Below, in pieces: positions 7,133 to 13,267 of a DNA stretch of 23,360 bases. Position numbers and translations under genes: made by a program. The notes below the pieces were generated by a model that did no database searches, had not been told where the DNA came from, and saw nothing but the letters and a program-made list of their open reading frames with translations. The stretch comes from Candidatus Falkowbacteria bacterium HGW-Falkowbacteria-2 (GTDB lineage Bacteria > Patescibacteriota > Patescibacteriia > Patescibacteriales > UBA12465). The stretch spans positions 1 to 23,360 of the forward strand of contig PHAH01000004.1 of assembly GCA_002841655.1 (NCBI GenBank). The letters run 5' to 3'. Position 1 is the stretch's first letter. The number at the start of each line of letters is the position of its first letter.

Positions 7133-8383
7133 ATGATGAATAAAACGAAACCCGAGTTGCTAGCTCCGGCTGGTAATTTAGATAAATTAAAGACGGCAAT
7201 TGCTCATGGGGCAGATGCTGTCTATTTTGGTTTACCCGATTTCTCTCTCCGTCTGCGTGTTAATGACTTTTCTCTAAGTGATATCAAGAAAGGTATAGAA
7301 TTTGCCCATGCCGCTGGCAAGAAGGCATATGTCACCTTAAATATCTTTGCTCGGGATAAGCATCTGAAGAAACTGCGTGCTCACGTTTTGAAGTTAAAAG
7401 AATATGGGCCTGATGCCATCTTTATTTCTGATCCAGGAATTGTAGCGGTTGTGAAAGAAGTCTGGCCAACTGCTAAACTCAGTTTAAGTACACAGGCAAA
7501 TTGTACAAACCTGGAGGCTGTCCGCTTTTGGGGCAAGCAAGGCTTTAAGCGCATTATTTTATCACGTGAACTTTCCCTGAAGGAAATTACCGATATTAAA
7601 AAGAATGCGGGAAAAACCGAAATTGAGGTTTTTGTGCACGGCGCCCTCTGCGCCGCCTATTCCGGACGCTGTTTCCTATCCGATTATTTTGTTGGTCGTA
7701 GTGCTAATCTTGGTGATTGTTCGCAGCCTTGTCGCTGGGAGTATGAAATAAAGCCTAAGGGGCATGATAAATCCCTTGTCATTGGTGAAGACATGCACGG
7801 CTCGTATTTAATGAATTCTAAAGACCTTTGTCTTATCGAGCGCCTACCAGAAATCATTGGTAGCGGCATCGACGCTTTAAAGATTGAAGGCCGGGCGAAG
7901 AGTGTATATTATCTCGCTAACGTCGTTGGTGTCTATCGTCGCGCCATTGATCTCATCTACTCAGGCAAATCAAAGAAAGCTGTTGCTTCAGAACTTGCTT
8001 TCTTGAGGGCAGAGTTATTTGAGAAGCTCAATAACCGTGGTTATACCGAAGGGTTTATGTTTCCAGAGGGAAAAGACCTACAAAATTACTCCGGCAATAA
8101 TATGTTGTCCCCTTGGGAGTTTTGTGGGCAAGTTATCTCCTCCACTAAAACTGCTTCCGGCTTTGAATTAAAAGTTAAGGCGCATAACACCATTATGTCA
8201 TCTTCCGAAATTGAAATAATTGGTCCGTCCTATCAGAAAGCGAGCATAGACGGCAAGTCGATGCGTGATGCTAAAACAAAAGAGCCCCTTATCGAGGCTC
8301 ACGGTGGTGGCGGTGGCCAGGTAATATTAATTGACTCACCAATTGATTGGCCAACTTTGAGTGTGTTGAGAAGAAGATTATAA
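7133..8383 (+). CDS. Peptidase U32 family protein (TrhP/RlhA-like)
   Basis: A TIM-barrel-like N-terminus (PELLAPAGNLDKLKTAIAHGADAVYFGL, 7-34) is followed by the U32 signature EVFVHGALCAAYSGRCFLS (165-183). Four cysteines (C173, C180, C196, C200) match the Fe-S cluster ligands of the family, and LKIEGRAKSVYY (249-260) is also typical. Despite the 'peptidase' name, characterised relatives such as TrhP and RlhA take part in prephenate-dependent hydroxylation of tRNA or rRNA. An RNA-modification role is therefore the best guess, not shown here. The length of 416 residues is normal. Start ATGATG at 7133, 3 bases after msrBA, suggests co-transcription. Confidence 0.88.
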   Translation: MMNKTKPELLAPAGNLDKLKTAIAHGADAVYFGLPDFSLRLRVNDFSLSDIKKGIEFAHAAGKKAYVTLNIFARDKHLKKLRAHVLKLKEYGPDAIFISDPGIVAVVKEVWPTAKLSLSTQANCTNLEAVRFWGKQGFKRIILSRELSLKEITDIKKNAGKTEIEVFVHGALCAAYSGRCFLSDYFVGRSANLGDCSQPCRWEYEIKPKGHDKSLVIGEDMHGSYLMNSKDLCLIERLPEIIGSGIDALKIEGRAKSVYYLANVVGVYRRAIDLIYSGKSKKAVASELAFLRAELFEKLNNRGYTEGFMFPEGKDLQNYSGNNMLSPWEFCGQVISSTKTASGFELKVKAHNTIMSSSEIEIIGPSYQKASIDGKSMRDAKTKEPLIEAHGGGGGQVILIDSPIDWPTLSVLRRRL

Positions 8384-8406
8384 AAAAGTCCCGTGAAGGA
8401 CTTTTT
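8383..8406. terminator. Bidirectional terminator between convergent genes
   Basis: Stem AAAAAGTCC / GGACTTTTT with a 6-base loop. The left arm begins inside the U32 stop codon. Both strands end in T-runs, so it serves the U32 gene (+) and the VIT-like gene (-). Confidence 0.85.
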
Positions 8407-8427
8407 AAAGAAAAAAAATTATTGTGT

Positions 8428-8910
8428 TTAGTTAAAGTGGCGAGCAATAAGGCTGCCAAGATAATTTGTCGCTATCAACACGGCGATAGCAACGCCGAGA
8501 TGTTCGGCTAGACTTTCAAAGCGGCTTTGATTTTCAGAACGAGCCAGTCTGAAGGTGAGAAGGCTAAGGACACTGAGGCCCCAAACCACGTTAACGATAA
8601 TGGCAGTTTGCAGCGGAAGGAGGAAAATTGGAATAAGGAAGGTCAAGGCAAAAAGAAATTTGAAGATAAAAGTAAAACCTGTTGCTTCCCATACCTCTCG
8701 TTGTTTGATGCCAACTTCTGTTTCTTTAGAAACATGAACACCAAGGGCATCAGATAGGGAGTCGGCGATGGCGATAGTCAGGATACCACCGATAACGACC
8801 ATTTTTGAGCCGGTGGAAGCGTTGAGGCCAATCATTAAACCCAGCGTCGTAATGACGGCTGAGGTAACGCCGAATCCTAATCCTGAGGCTAGTGTCTTGC
8901 TTAGTATCAT
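8428..8910 (-). CDS. Small membrane protein, VIT1/CCC1-like
   Basis: 160 residues with about five hydrophobic helices (roughly 5-28, 36-60, 75-98, 102-120, 133-155). The segment GFGVTSAVITTLGLMIGLNA followed by GGILTIAIADSLSDALGVHVSKETE resembles the first two helices of VIT1/CCC1 iron/manganese transporters. There the second helix leads into a conserved Ala/Ser-rich stretch and an acidic loop. It is shorter than typical VIT proteins (about 230) because the long metal-binding loop is missing. Transport of Fe2+ or Mn2+ is only inferred from this resemblance. It has its own extended -10 promoter with a nearly absent leader. It is convergent with U32 and divergent from capA. Confidence 0.6.
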   Translation of the reverse strand: MILSKTLASGLGFGVTSAVITTLGLMIGLNASTGSKMVVIGGILTIAIADSLSDALGVHVSKETEVGIKQREVWEATGFTFIFKFLFALTFLIPIFLLPLQTAIIVNVVWGLSVLSLLTFRLARSENQSRFESLAEHLGVAIAVLIATNYLGSLIARHFN

Positions 8911-8925
8911 ATGGTTAACTATATT
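8897..8925 (+). promoter_or_regulatory. Putative capA promoter
   Basis: TTGCTT (8897-8902), a 17-bp spacer and TATATT (8920-8925). It overlaps the opposite-strand promoter of the VIT-like gene, so the two cannot be occupied at the same time. Confidence 0.45.
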
Positions 8926-8931
8926 ATACCA
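8923..8931 (-). promoter_or_regulatory. Extended -10 promoter of the VIT-like gene (near-leaderless)
   Basis: On the minus strand TGG-TATAAT (8931-8923) is a perfect extended -10. A start 7 bases downstream (about 8916) leaves only about 6 bases before the ATG at 8910. Confidence 0.7.
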
Positions 8932-8944
8932 TTAGCATAATATT

Positions 8945-10057
8945 ATGTTAAATTTCAACAAATCCACCACCCGCCTTCTGTTGGGCATCGTTTTCGTGGG
9001 AGTCCTATCTCTTCTCGTGGTCAAAAAAACACACGAAAGTGACTGGTTTTATGTACCTTTGTTCTCAAATCGAGAGATCCCAGTCCAACTGCCAGCAGAA
9101 GCAGCTACTGATGAAAAAAAAGAGATTGTTCTCATGTTCGGGGGCGATGTGATGCTATCTCGAACCGTTAATGCCAAGATGAGCGCCTATAATGATTACA
9201 CCTGGCCCTTTAAGGAGATCGCTTCGACCACATCTCGAGCTGATATCACGATTGTGAATCTGGAGTCGCCTTTTTTGAAAGACGCAAACTATCAAGTACT
9301 AACCGGATCATTTTCATTCAAGGCTAACCCAGAAGCGGTTGAAGGTATGAAGTTGGCAGGCATTGATGTGGTTTCGCTAGCTAACAATCACATGCTTAAC
9401 GCCGGACAAAAAGGGTTAGGCGACACGCTTTCAATATTAAAGGAAGTAGGCATGCTTTCGGCTGGCGCTGGCATGAATGAAGTAGAAGCTAGGATGGGGG
9501 CGGTTATTGAAAAGGGTGATTGGAAGATTGCTTTTCTGGCTTACGCTTATCCGAATGATAATAGTGTGGCGACAGCAAGTCGTCCCGGAATTGCCACGCT
9601 TGATTTAGAAAATTTAAAAGAAGATATTACAGCGATACGTAATGAAGTTGATCTTGTTATCGTTTCCATGCATGCTGGCATCGAATATGTGTCGCAGCCA
9701 GGTGAACAACAGAAAAGCTTTGCGCGGACGGCGATTGATTCTGGTGCCGATGCTGTTATCGGTCATCATCCGCACTGGCCACAGACCTGGGAGATATATA
9801 AAGACAAACCGATCTTTTATTCTCTGGGCAATTTCGTCTTTGATCAAATGTGGTCACCAGGGACGAGCAGGGGGTTGTTAGCTGAACTCACTTTTAAACC
9901 TGATTTATCTGGTTCTTCCAAGCTTATTCCGATTGAGATTGTTGATTATGGTCAGGCTCGTCTTTGGCCAGAGGAAAAGTCAGTAACAGAATTTTGGAAC
10001 ACCTTTAAACTTGAGGCGCCGACTGATTTAAGTTGGCAAGGGAATGGCGGCAATTAG
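8945..10057 (+). CDS. CapA-family membrane-anchored metallophosphatase-like protein
   Basis: One N-terminal transmembrane helix (about 9-27) is followed by an extracytoplasmic CapA/PGA_cap domain. Motifs: MFGGDVMLSR (64-73), WPFKEI (87-92), TIVNLESPF (102-110), GIDVVSLANNHMLNAG (139-154), VSMHAGIEY (240-248), ADAVIGHHPHWPQ (268-280) and IFYSLGNFVFDQMW (290-303). The Asp, Asn and His residues in these blocks match the calcineurin-like metal site. The family includes the poly-gamma-glutamate capsule protein CapA/PgsA. No PgsB or PgsC homologue is nearby, so a role in surface polymer handling is only suggested. Length 370 is normal. Its 3' end overlaps the convergent isoprenoid gene by 53 bp. 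Confidence 0.9.
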   Translation: MLNFNKSTTRLLLGIVFVGVLSLLVVKKTHESDWFYVPLFSNREIPVQLPAEAATDEKKEIVLMFGGDVMLSRTVNAKMSAYNDYTWPFKEIASTTSRADITIVNLESPFLKDANYQVLTGSFSFKANPEAVEGMKLAGIDVVSLANNHMLNAGQKGLGDTLSILKEVGMLSAGAGMNEVEARMGAVIEKGDWKIAFLAYAYPNDNSVATASRPGIATLDLENLKEDITAIRNEVDLVIVSMHAGIEYVSQPGEQQKSFARTAIDSGADAVIGHHPHWPQTWEIYKDKPIFYSLGNFVFDQMWSPGTSRGLLAELTFKPDLSGSSKLIPIEIVDYGQARLWPEEKSVTEFWNTFKLEAPTDLSWQGNGGN

Positions 10058-10841
10058 TTTCTAACGGACTCAGATATATATCTAAACAGTCTCCGTCTAA
10101 GGCGGGGATTGTTTTTATTATTCCTCGGCAAGTGCTGGTGAGCCTTAGTATTCGATGTGCTAAACGTTTAAAGTATGGTGGCAGCTCATTTTTGGTAGGC
10201 AAGCGTTTTAAGCCGCGATGAGCAAAGGTGCGACGTCCTTTTTGCCAGTCCTCTTTGTAATCATAAGTATCGTCGGCGAGTTGTTTAGCTGAAAGGAAAT
10301 AGCGTAAAGCCAAGGTGAGCTTATCGATTTCTGATTTAGGCCAATTTAGGTGCGCTGTTAATGCAAGCGGAGCCATTAAAAGGAAAGAGGACTTACCAGC
10401 TGGGGCCAATACTCCTGATTGGATGGTTTGCGGCTTTGTTATTTCGTGAAGATTAGCATCTTCAGCCTCGAGCGAGACTTTAATAATATCTGTCAAACTA
10501 TTGCTTCTTGGAATGAGACTCCAGGCAGCATGAAGACAGGCATTAGCCAGAGGGATGTTACTTTTTGGGGCATCAGCTTCGTCATAGACATCATCTTGGA
10601 AATTAGCGGCAGTCCATAGAAAGAGATTGGCGGCGCCAAGCTCTCTGGCTAGGAGGCTTATTAACGAGGATCGGCCTTTAAGGCCAGAAAGTATAGATGA
10701 AGGCAGCCCTGAGATCAATCCACTTTTATCATCACTTATTGTTTTTTGCCACTGCACGCGTAGCGCTTGGCGCAAATTATTTGGCCATTGGCTGATAATT
10801 ATTTCTGCAGTATCAACGGCTGAGAGTTTGTTGGTAGGCAT
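10005..10841 (-). CDS. Class I isoprenoid synthase-like protein (polyprenyl synthetase fold)
   Basis: 278 residues, mostly helical, with both aspartate-rich metal motifs of trans-isoprenyl diphosphate synthases. The first is NFQDDVYDEAD (80-90; D83, D84, D87). The second is QLADDTYDYKEDWQKGRR (187-204; D190, D191, D194). Between them AGKSSFL (148-154) resembles the conserved KT-a-L segment that contacts substrate. The usual N-terminal GGKR/R motif that binds isopentenyl diphosphate is not visible, so it may be a divergent prenyltransferase or a terpene-synthase-like enzyme; the product is unknown. ATG 10841 (context CATATG) lies inside the 3' end of the kinase gene, a 43-bp overlap that suggests translational coupling. 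The 3' end overlaps capA antisense by 53 bp. Confidence 0.75.
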   Translation of the reverse strand: MPTNKLSAVDTAEIIISQWPNNLRQALRVQWQKTISDDKSGLISGLPSSILSGLKGRSSLISLLARELGAANLFLWTAANFQDDVYDEADAPKSNIPLANACLHAAWSLIPRSNSLTDIIKVSLEAEDANLHEITKPQTIQSGVLAPAGKSSFLLMAPLALTAHLNWPKSEIDKLTLALRYFLSAKQLADDTYDYKEDWQKGRRTFAHRGLKRLPTKNELPPYFKRLAHRILRLTSTCRGIIKTIPALDGDCLDIYLSPLETNCRHSLANLNQSAPQV

Positions 10842-12199
10842 ATGGTAAAGACGCTTCCTTCGTGCAAGGTGCTATCAACGGCAATGCGTCCATTAAAATC
10901 AGTTTCGATAATTTCTTTTACAATACTTAGTCCTAGTCCAAGATTCTTGCCTCCTGGTGATTTGGTGGTGAAGAATGCGTTAAATATTTTATCTAAATTT
11001 TCTTTGTCAATTCCGCCGCCGCTATCGGCAATTCTCAATTCAATGTCTTTGGTTTCACCGCCACCGCTTAGGCTGATATTTATACTGCTCTCGCAATTAT
11101 CTTTCAAATTCGCACAGGCCTCAAGTGCGTTGCTTAACAAATTCATGATAATTTGCCCGAATCTAACTTGGCCACCTTTGATTTGTATATCAGCTCCAGC
11201 GTCGATGTTAATTGAGGTATTTTGTGATCGCGCCTTAGCGTCCATCAGCCTTTTAATTTTAAATACTTCCGCGCGTATCGAAAATGCTTTCTCGCGAGAC
11301 TCACGGCGCAAACAGGAATTAGTGCTTTGGATCAAATCCTTTATACGATTAGTCGCTGAAAGCGCTTGATGGAGATAGTCTTGTGCCTCCCCTAACGCCG
11401 GGCAACGCTCTTCCTTTAAACGTTCGAGATTTAGACTGACAGCTGTTAGAGGGTTAACAATGTCATGAAATATACCTCCGGAGAGCTGACCAATGCTTGC
11501 GAGGACTTGTAATTGCTCAATTTTTTCGCGCTGTATTTCTCTAATTGCCTTAGTCCGCTCATGCACCACTACCTCTAGTCCGTCTCTCTCTGCCTGCAGT
11601 GCAGCACTCGCCTCATTAGCTCGTGCTAAGGCTTGTCTGTTTTCGCGAATAATAATCCAAGCTAGTAGATAGATCACGCCAAATATTAAGGTATAGGCAA
11701 CTGCATCGGCTGGCTGGTGGGGCAATGAACGCCAATTGGAAGAAATAGGTACCATCTGATGATATTGCAGATAAGAGAGCGTGAGGATGCTCGTAATAAA
11801 TAGTGCTGTCAGAAAAAAGGCTTGTTTTGAACCGAGAAACATGCCTGCCATCACCACAACCAGAACTGACATTAGGATAGCAGCTGGTAAGTCGGCTCCC
11901 CATAGATAGAAGCAATAGATAGTCGGCAGGGCGTAGGCGGCGATTAACAACCAGGCAGCTATTTTCTCGTGACCGAATCTAGCTAACTGCCATAAACCGA
12001 GGAAGGCAAGCAACAAGAACAAAGTAACTCCTAAAGGTAGGCCAGAATTGCTTGGATTGACTATGTAGTCTGCCAAGCGAATTAGATTTAAAAAGAGCAT
12101 AGCCACCGCTGAGAATATGGCACAAGTCTGAATTTTACGACCAGCTGAATGTAAGGGCGATTTTTTAAAAACTCTGTCCTTAAGCTCCTGGAATGTCAT
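10799..12199 (-). CDS. Membrane sensor histidine kinase
   Basis: 466 residues. Six hydrophobic segments (about 25-48, 55-74, 80-98, 103-122, 126-143, 168-185) form a membrane sensor with almost no extracellular loops. A coiled coil follows (185-235), then the dimerisation domain with phospho-accepting His245 in FHDIVNPLTAV. The ATPase domain shows the N box (IIMNLLSNALEAC, 350-362), G1 (ADSGGGI, 391-397) and the F/G2 region (FNAFFTTKSPGGKNLGLGLSIVKEI, 406-430). It presumably phosphorylates the OmpR-type regulator encoded upstream on the same strand. The ATG has no ribosome binding site and lies 9 bases after a strong terminator-like hairpin. Multi-TM sensors of this type often detect membrane or envelope state; the signal is unknown. 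Confidence 0.93.
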   Translation of the reverse strand: MTFQELKDRVFKKSPLHSAGRKIQTCAIFSAVAMLFLNLIRLADYIVNPSNSGLPLGVTLFLLLAFLGLWQLARFGHEKIAAWLLIAAYALPTIYCFYLWGADLPAAILMSVLVVVMAGMFLGSKQAFFLTALFITSILTLSYLQYHQMVPISSNWRSLPHQPADAVAYTLIFGVIYLLAWIIIRENRQALARANEASAALQAERDGLEVVVHERTKAIREIQREKIEQLQVLASIGQLSGGIFHDIVNPLTAVSLNLERLKEERCPALGEAQDYLHQALSATNRIKDLIQSTNSCLRRESREKAFSIRAEVFKIKRLMDAKARSQNTSINIDAGADIQIKGGQVRFGQIIMNLLSNALEACANLKDNCESSINISLSGGGETKDIELRIADSGGGIDKENLDKIFNAFFTTKSPGGKNLGLGLSIVKEIIETDFNGRIAVDSTLHEGSVFTICLPTNSQPLILQK

Positions 12200-12208
12200 A
12201 AGCTTAAT

Positions 12209-12245
12209 AAAACGCTTTCCCTTGATTCACAAGGGAAAGCGTTTT
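12209..12245 (-). terminator. Strong hairpin/terminator between the small ORF and the kinase
   Basis: Perfect 16-bp stem (AAAACGCTTTCCCTTG and its complement) with a 5-base loop. On the minus strand it is followed by TTTTATT. It begins 8 bases after the small-ORF stop codon and ends 9 bases before the kinase ATG, leaving no room for a separate kinase promoter. It could be a partial terminator that sets a low kinase level, or a regulated attenuator. Confidence 0.85.
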
Positions 12246-12253
12246 TATGATGA

Positions 12254-12322
12254 TTAACTGCGCCAGGGCGTGCCGGGGTTATAATCCTCGGTTTGGGCTG
12301 GCTCTGTTTCGTGTTTTAACAT
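12254..12322 (-). CDS. Small ORF, 22 residues, between regulator and kinase
   Basis: ATG at 12322 is preceded by ACTAT, the start context used by nearly all genes here. The frame runs 22 codons to TAA (12256-12254) and the hairpin terminator follows 8 bases later. The peptide starts MLKHETEP and ends YNPGTPWRS. It is acidic in the middle, has no hydrophobic segment and contains one Trp and one Tyr. An upstream promoter with regulator-like repeats (12388-12420) faces it. I do not recognise it. It could be a microprotein acting with the two-component system, a secreted or modified peptide, or a leader peptide. Being so short, it could also be chance. Confidence 0.5.
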   Translation of the reverse strand: MLKHETEPAQTEDYNPGTPWRS

Positions 12323-12387
12323 ATAGTTTTAATTATGTTTTTGTGAAGCGGCACGACCTTTATGGCATAAATACCACCGCTAAGATA

Positions 12388-12420
12388 ATCATACCTAGAA
12401 GCGGTTAACATCCACTTAAC
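12388..12420 (-). promoter_or_regulatory. Regulator-box promoter upstream of the small ORF and kinase
   Basis: On the minus strand GTTAAG (12420-12415), 5 bases, GTTAAC (12409-12404), 10 bases, then TATGAT (12393-12388) as -10. The 11-bp repeat period and 10-bp gap match the regulator's own promoter at 13164-13207. There is no -35 hexamer, as expected for a promoter needing an OmpR/PhoB-type activator. The predicted start is near 12381. Confidence 0.65.
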
Positions 12421-12423
12421 ATT

Positions 12424-13095
12424 CTATGGTCGTAAATCTAACGTGTATCCGCGTCCGGCAACATTGTGAATCAATTTTTTTCCTTTTCCTTCCAGCTTTC
12501 TTCTTAAACGAAGAATGTGGGTTTCGACAGTGTTAGAGAATGGATCTATTTCTCCTCCCCAAACATGCTCAAGGAGGTTGTCGCGTGAAATCATCTTGCC
12601 GGAGTTTAATAATAAATAATGGAGAAGAGAAAATTCTTTGTTGGTCAAACGGATTTCTTTGGTTCCTCTCTTGACGCGATATAGTTGAGGGTCAAGACTA
12701 AGGTCTTGAAATGTAAGTATTCCGGAGCGCAAATTTGTTGGTCGTCGCAATAAAGCATTAACTCTTGCCACTAATTCCTCGCCCGCGAATGGCTTAGGTA
12801 AATAGTCGTCTGCGCCAATGTTTAACACCGAAACCTTGTCCTCAGTGCTTTGTCGGACGCTCAACATTAGAATGGGAGTGGCAATGCCATCATGACGAAT
12901 TTCTTTAATAAGATTGTAGCCATCAAGACGCGGCATAATGTAATCCGTGATGACTAGGTCATAGTTATTAGTGCGAGCTAGGAATGACCCTCTTTCGCCA
13001 TCGTCAGCGGCATCAACAGCAAAGCCCGCCCTCGTCAACAGGGAGGTGATGAGACGACTTAAATTTGGTTCATCTTCCACAAGAAGTATGCGCAT
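12424..13095 (-). CDS. OmpR/PhoB-family response regulator
   Basis: A 223-residue two-domain regulator. The receiver domain (1-118) has the acidic pocket VEDE (6-9), phospho-acceptor Asp51 in ITDYIMPRLDG, a switch serine in MLSVRQ and the conserved lysine in DDYLPKPF. The C-terminal winged helix (about 125-222) has the OmpR-type pattern LTNKEFSLLHYLLLNSGKMISRDNLLEHVWG ending in NVAGRGYTL. I chose ATG 13095 over ATG 13125. It gives the usual MRILLVEDE beginning, has the CATATG context, and an extended -10 (13103-13111) sits between the two ATGs. The stop TAG lies 3 bases before repeat boxes that probably control the downstream small ORF and kinase. Its partner is presumably the kinase at 10799-12199. 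Confidence 0.95.
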   Translation of the reverse strand: MRILLVEDEPNLSRLITSLLTRAGFAVDAADDGERGSFLARTNNYDLVITDYIMPRLDGYNLIKEIRHDGIATPILMLSVRQSTEDKVSVLNIGADDYLPKPFAGEELVARVNALLRRPTNLRSGILTFQDLSLDPQLYRVKRGTKEIRLTNKEFSLLHYLLLNSGKMISRDNLLEHVWGGEIDPFSNTVETHILRLRRKLEGKGKKLIHNVAGRGYTLDLRP

Positions 13096-13102
13096 ATGTT
13101 CT

Positions 13103-13111
13103 ATTTTATCA
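13103..13111 (-). promoter_or_regulatory. Proximal extended -10 of the regulator gene (leaderless)
   Basis: On the minus strand TGA-TAAAAT (13111-13103). A start 7 bases downstream falls at or next to the ATG at 13095, giving a leaderless transcript. It may be a basal promoter beside the box-dependent one at 13164-13207. Confidence 0.5.
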
Positions 13112-13163
13112 TAATTTTCGCCCAAAGAAATACAAATTTCAGATTGCCTTTGGTTATGTAATT

Positions 13164-13172
13164 ATTGTACCA
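13164..13172 (-). promoter_or_regulatory. Box-dependent -10 element of the regulator gene
   Basis: On the minus strand TGG-TACAAT (13172-13164), an extended -10, starting exactly 10 bp after the third GTTATC repeat. There is no -35 hexamer. The predicted start near 13157 gives a leader of about 60 bases. Confidence 0.65.
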
Positions 13173-13179
13173 AATCAGT

Positions 13180-13207
13180 GATAACTTTTAGATAACATTT
13201 TGATAAC
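13180..13207 (-). promoter_or_regulatory. Triple 11-bp direct repeats: predicted response-regulator binding site
   Basis: Three exact copies of GTTATC on the minus strand at 13207-13202, 13196-13191 and 13185-13180 (GATAAC on the plus strand), each 11 bp apart. OmpR/PhoB-type winged-helix regulators bind tandem sites at one helical turn. The site lies between the regulator gene and the divergent transpeptidase gene, so it may control both. Confidence 0.75.
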
Positions 13208-13267
13208 ACCATAAATGACCCTAGTTTGCCTTTCCGACTGAATCCCGCTAAGATATTAGTACATAAT

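Noticed and set aside
10061..10093. Imperfect inverted repeat around AGATATATATCT as a capA terminator
   Set aside because: No T-run follows, the outer arms mismatch, and it lies inside the coding sequence of the isoprenoid gene.
10842..11369. 175-codon plus-strand frame opposite the histidine kinase
   Set aside because: It is antisense to strongly conserved kinase motifs (N and G boxes), has no recognisable protein pattern and no start signal; it is a shadow of the real gene.
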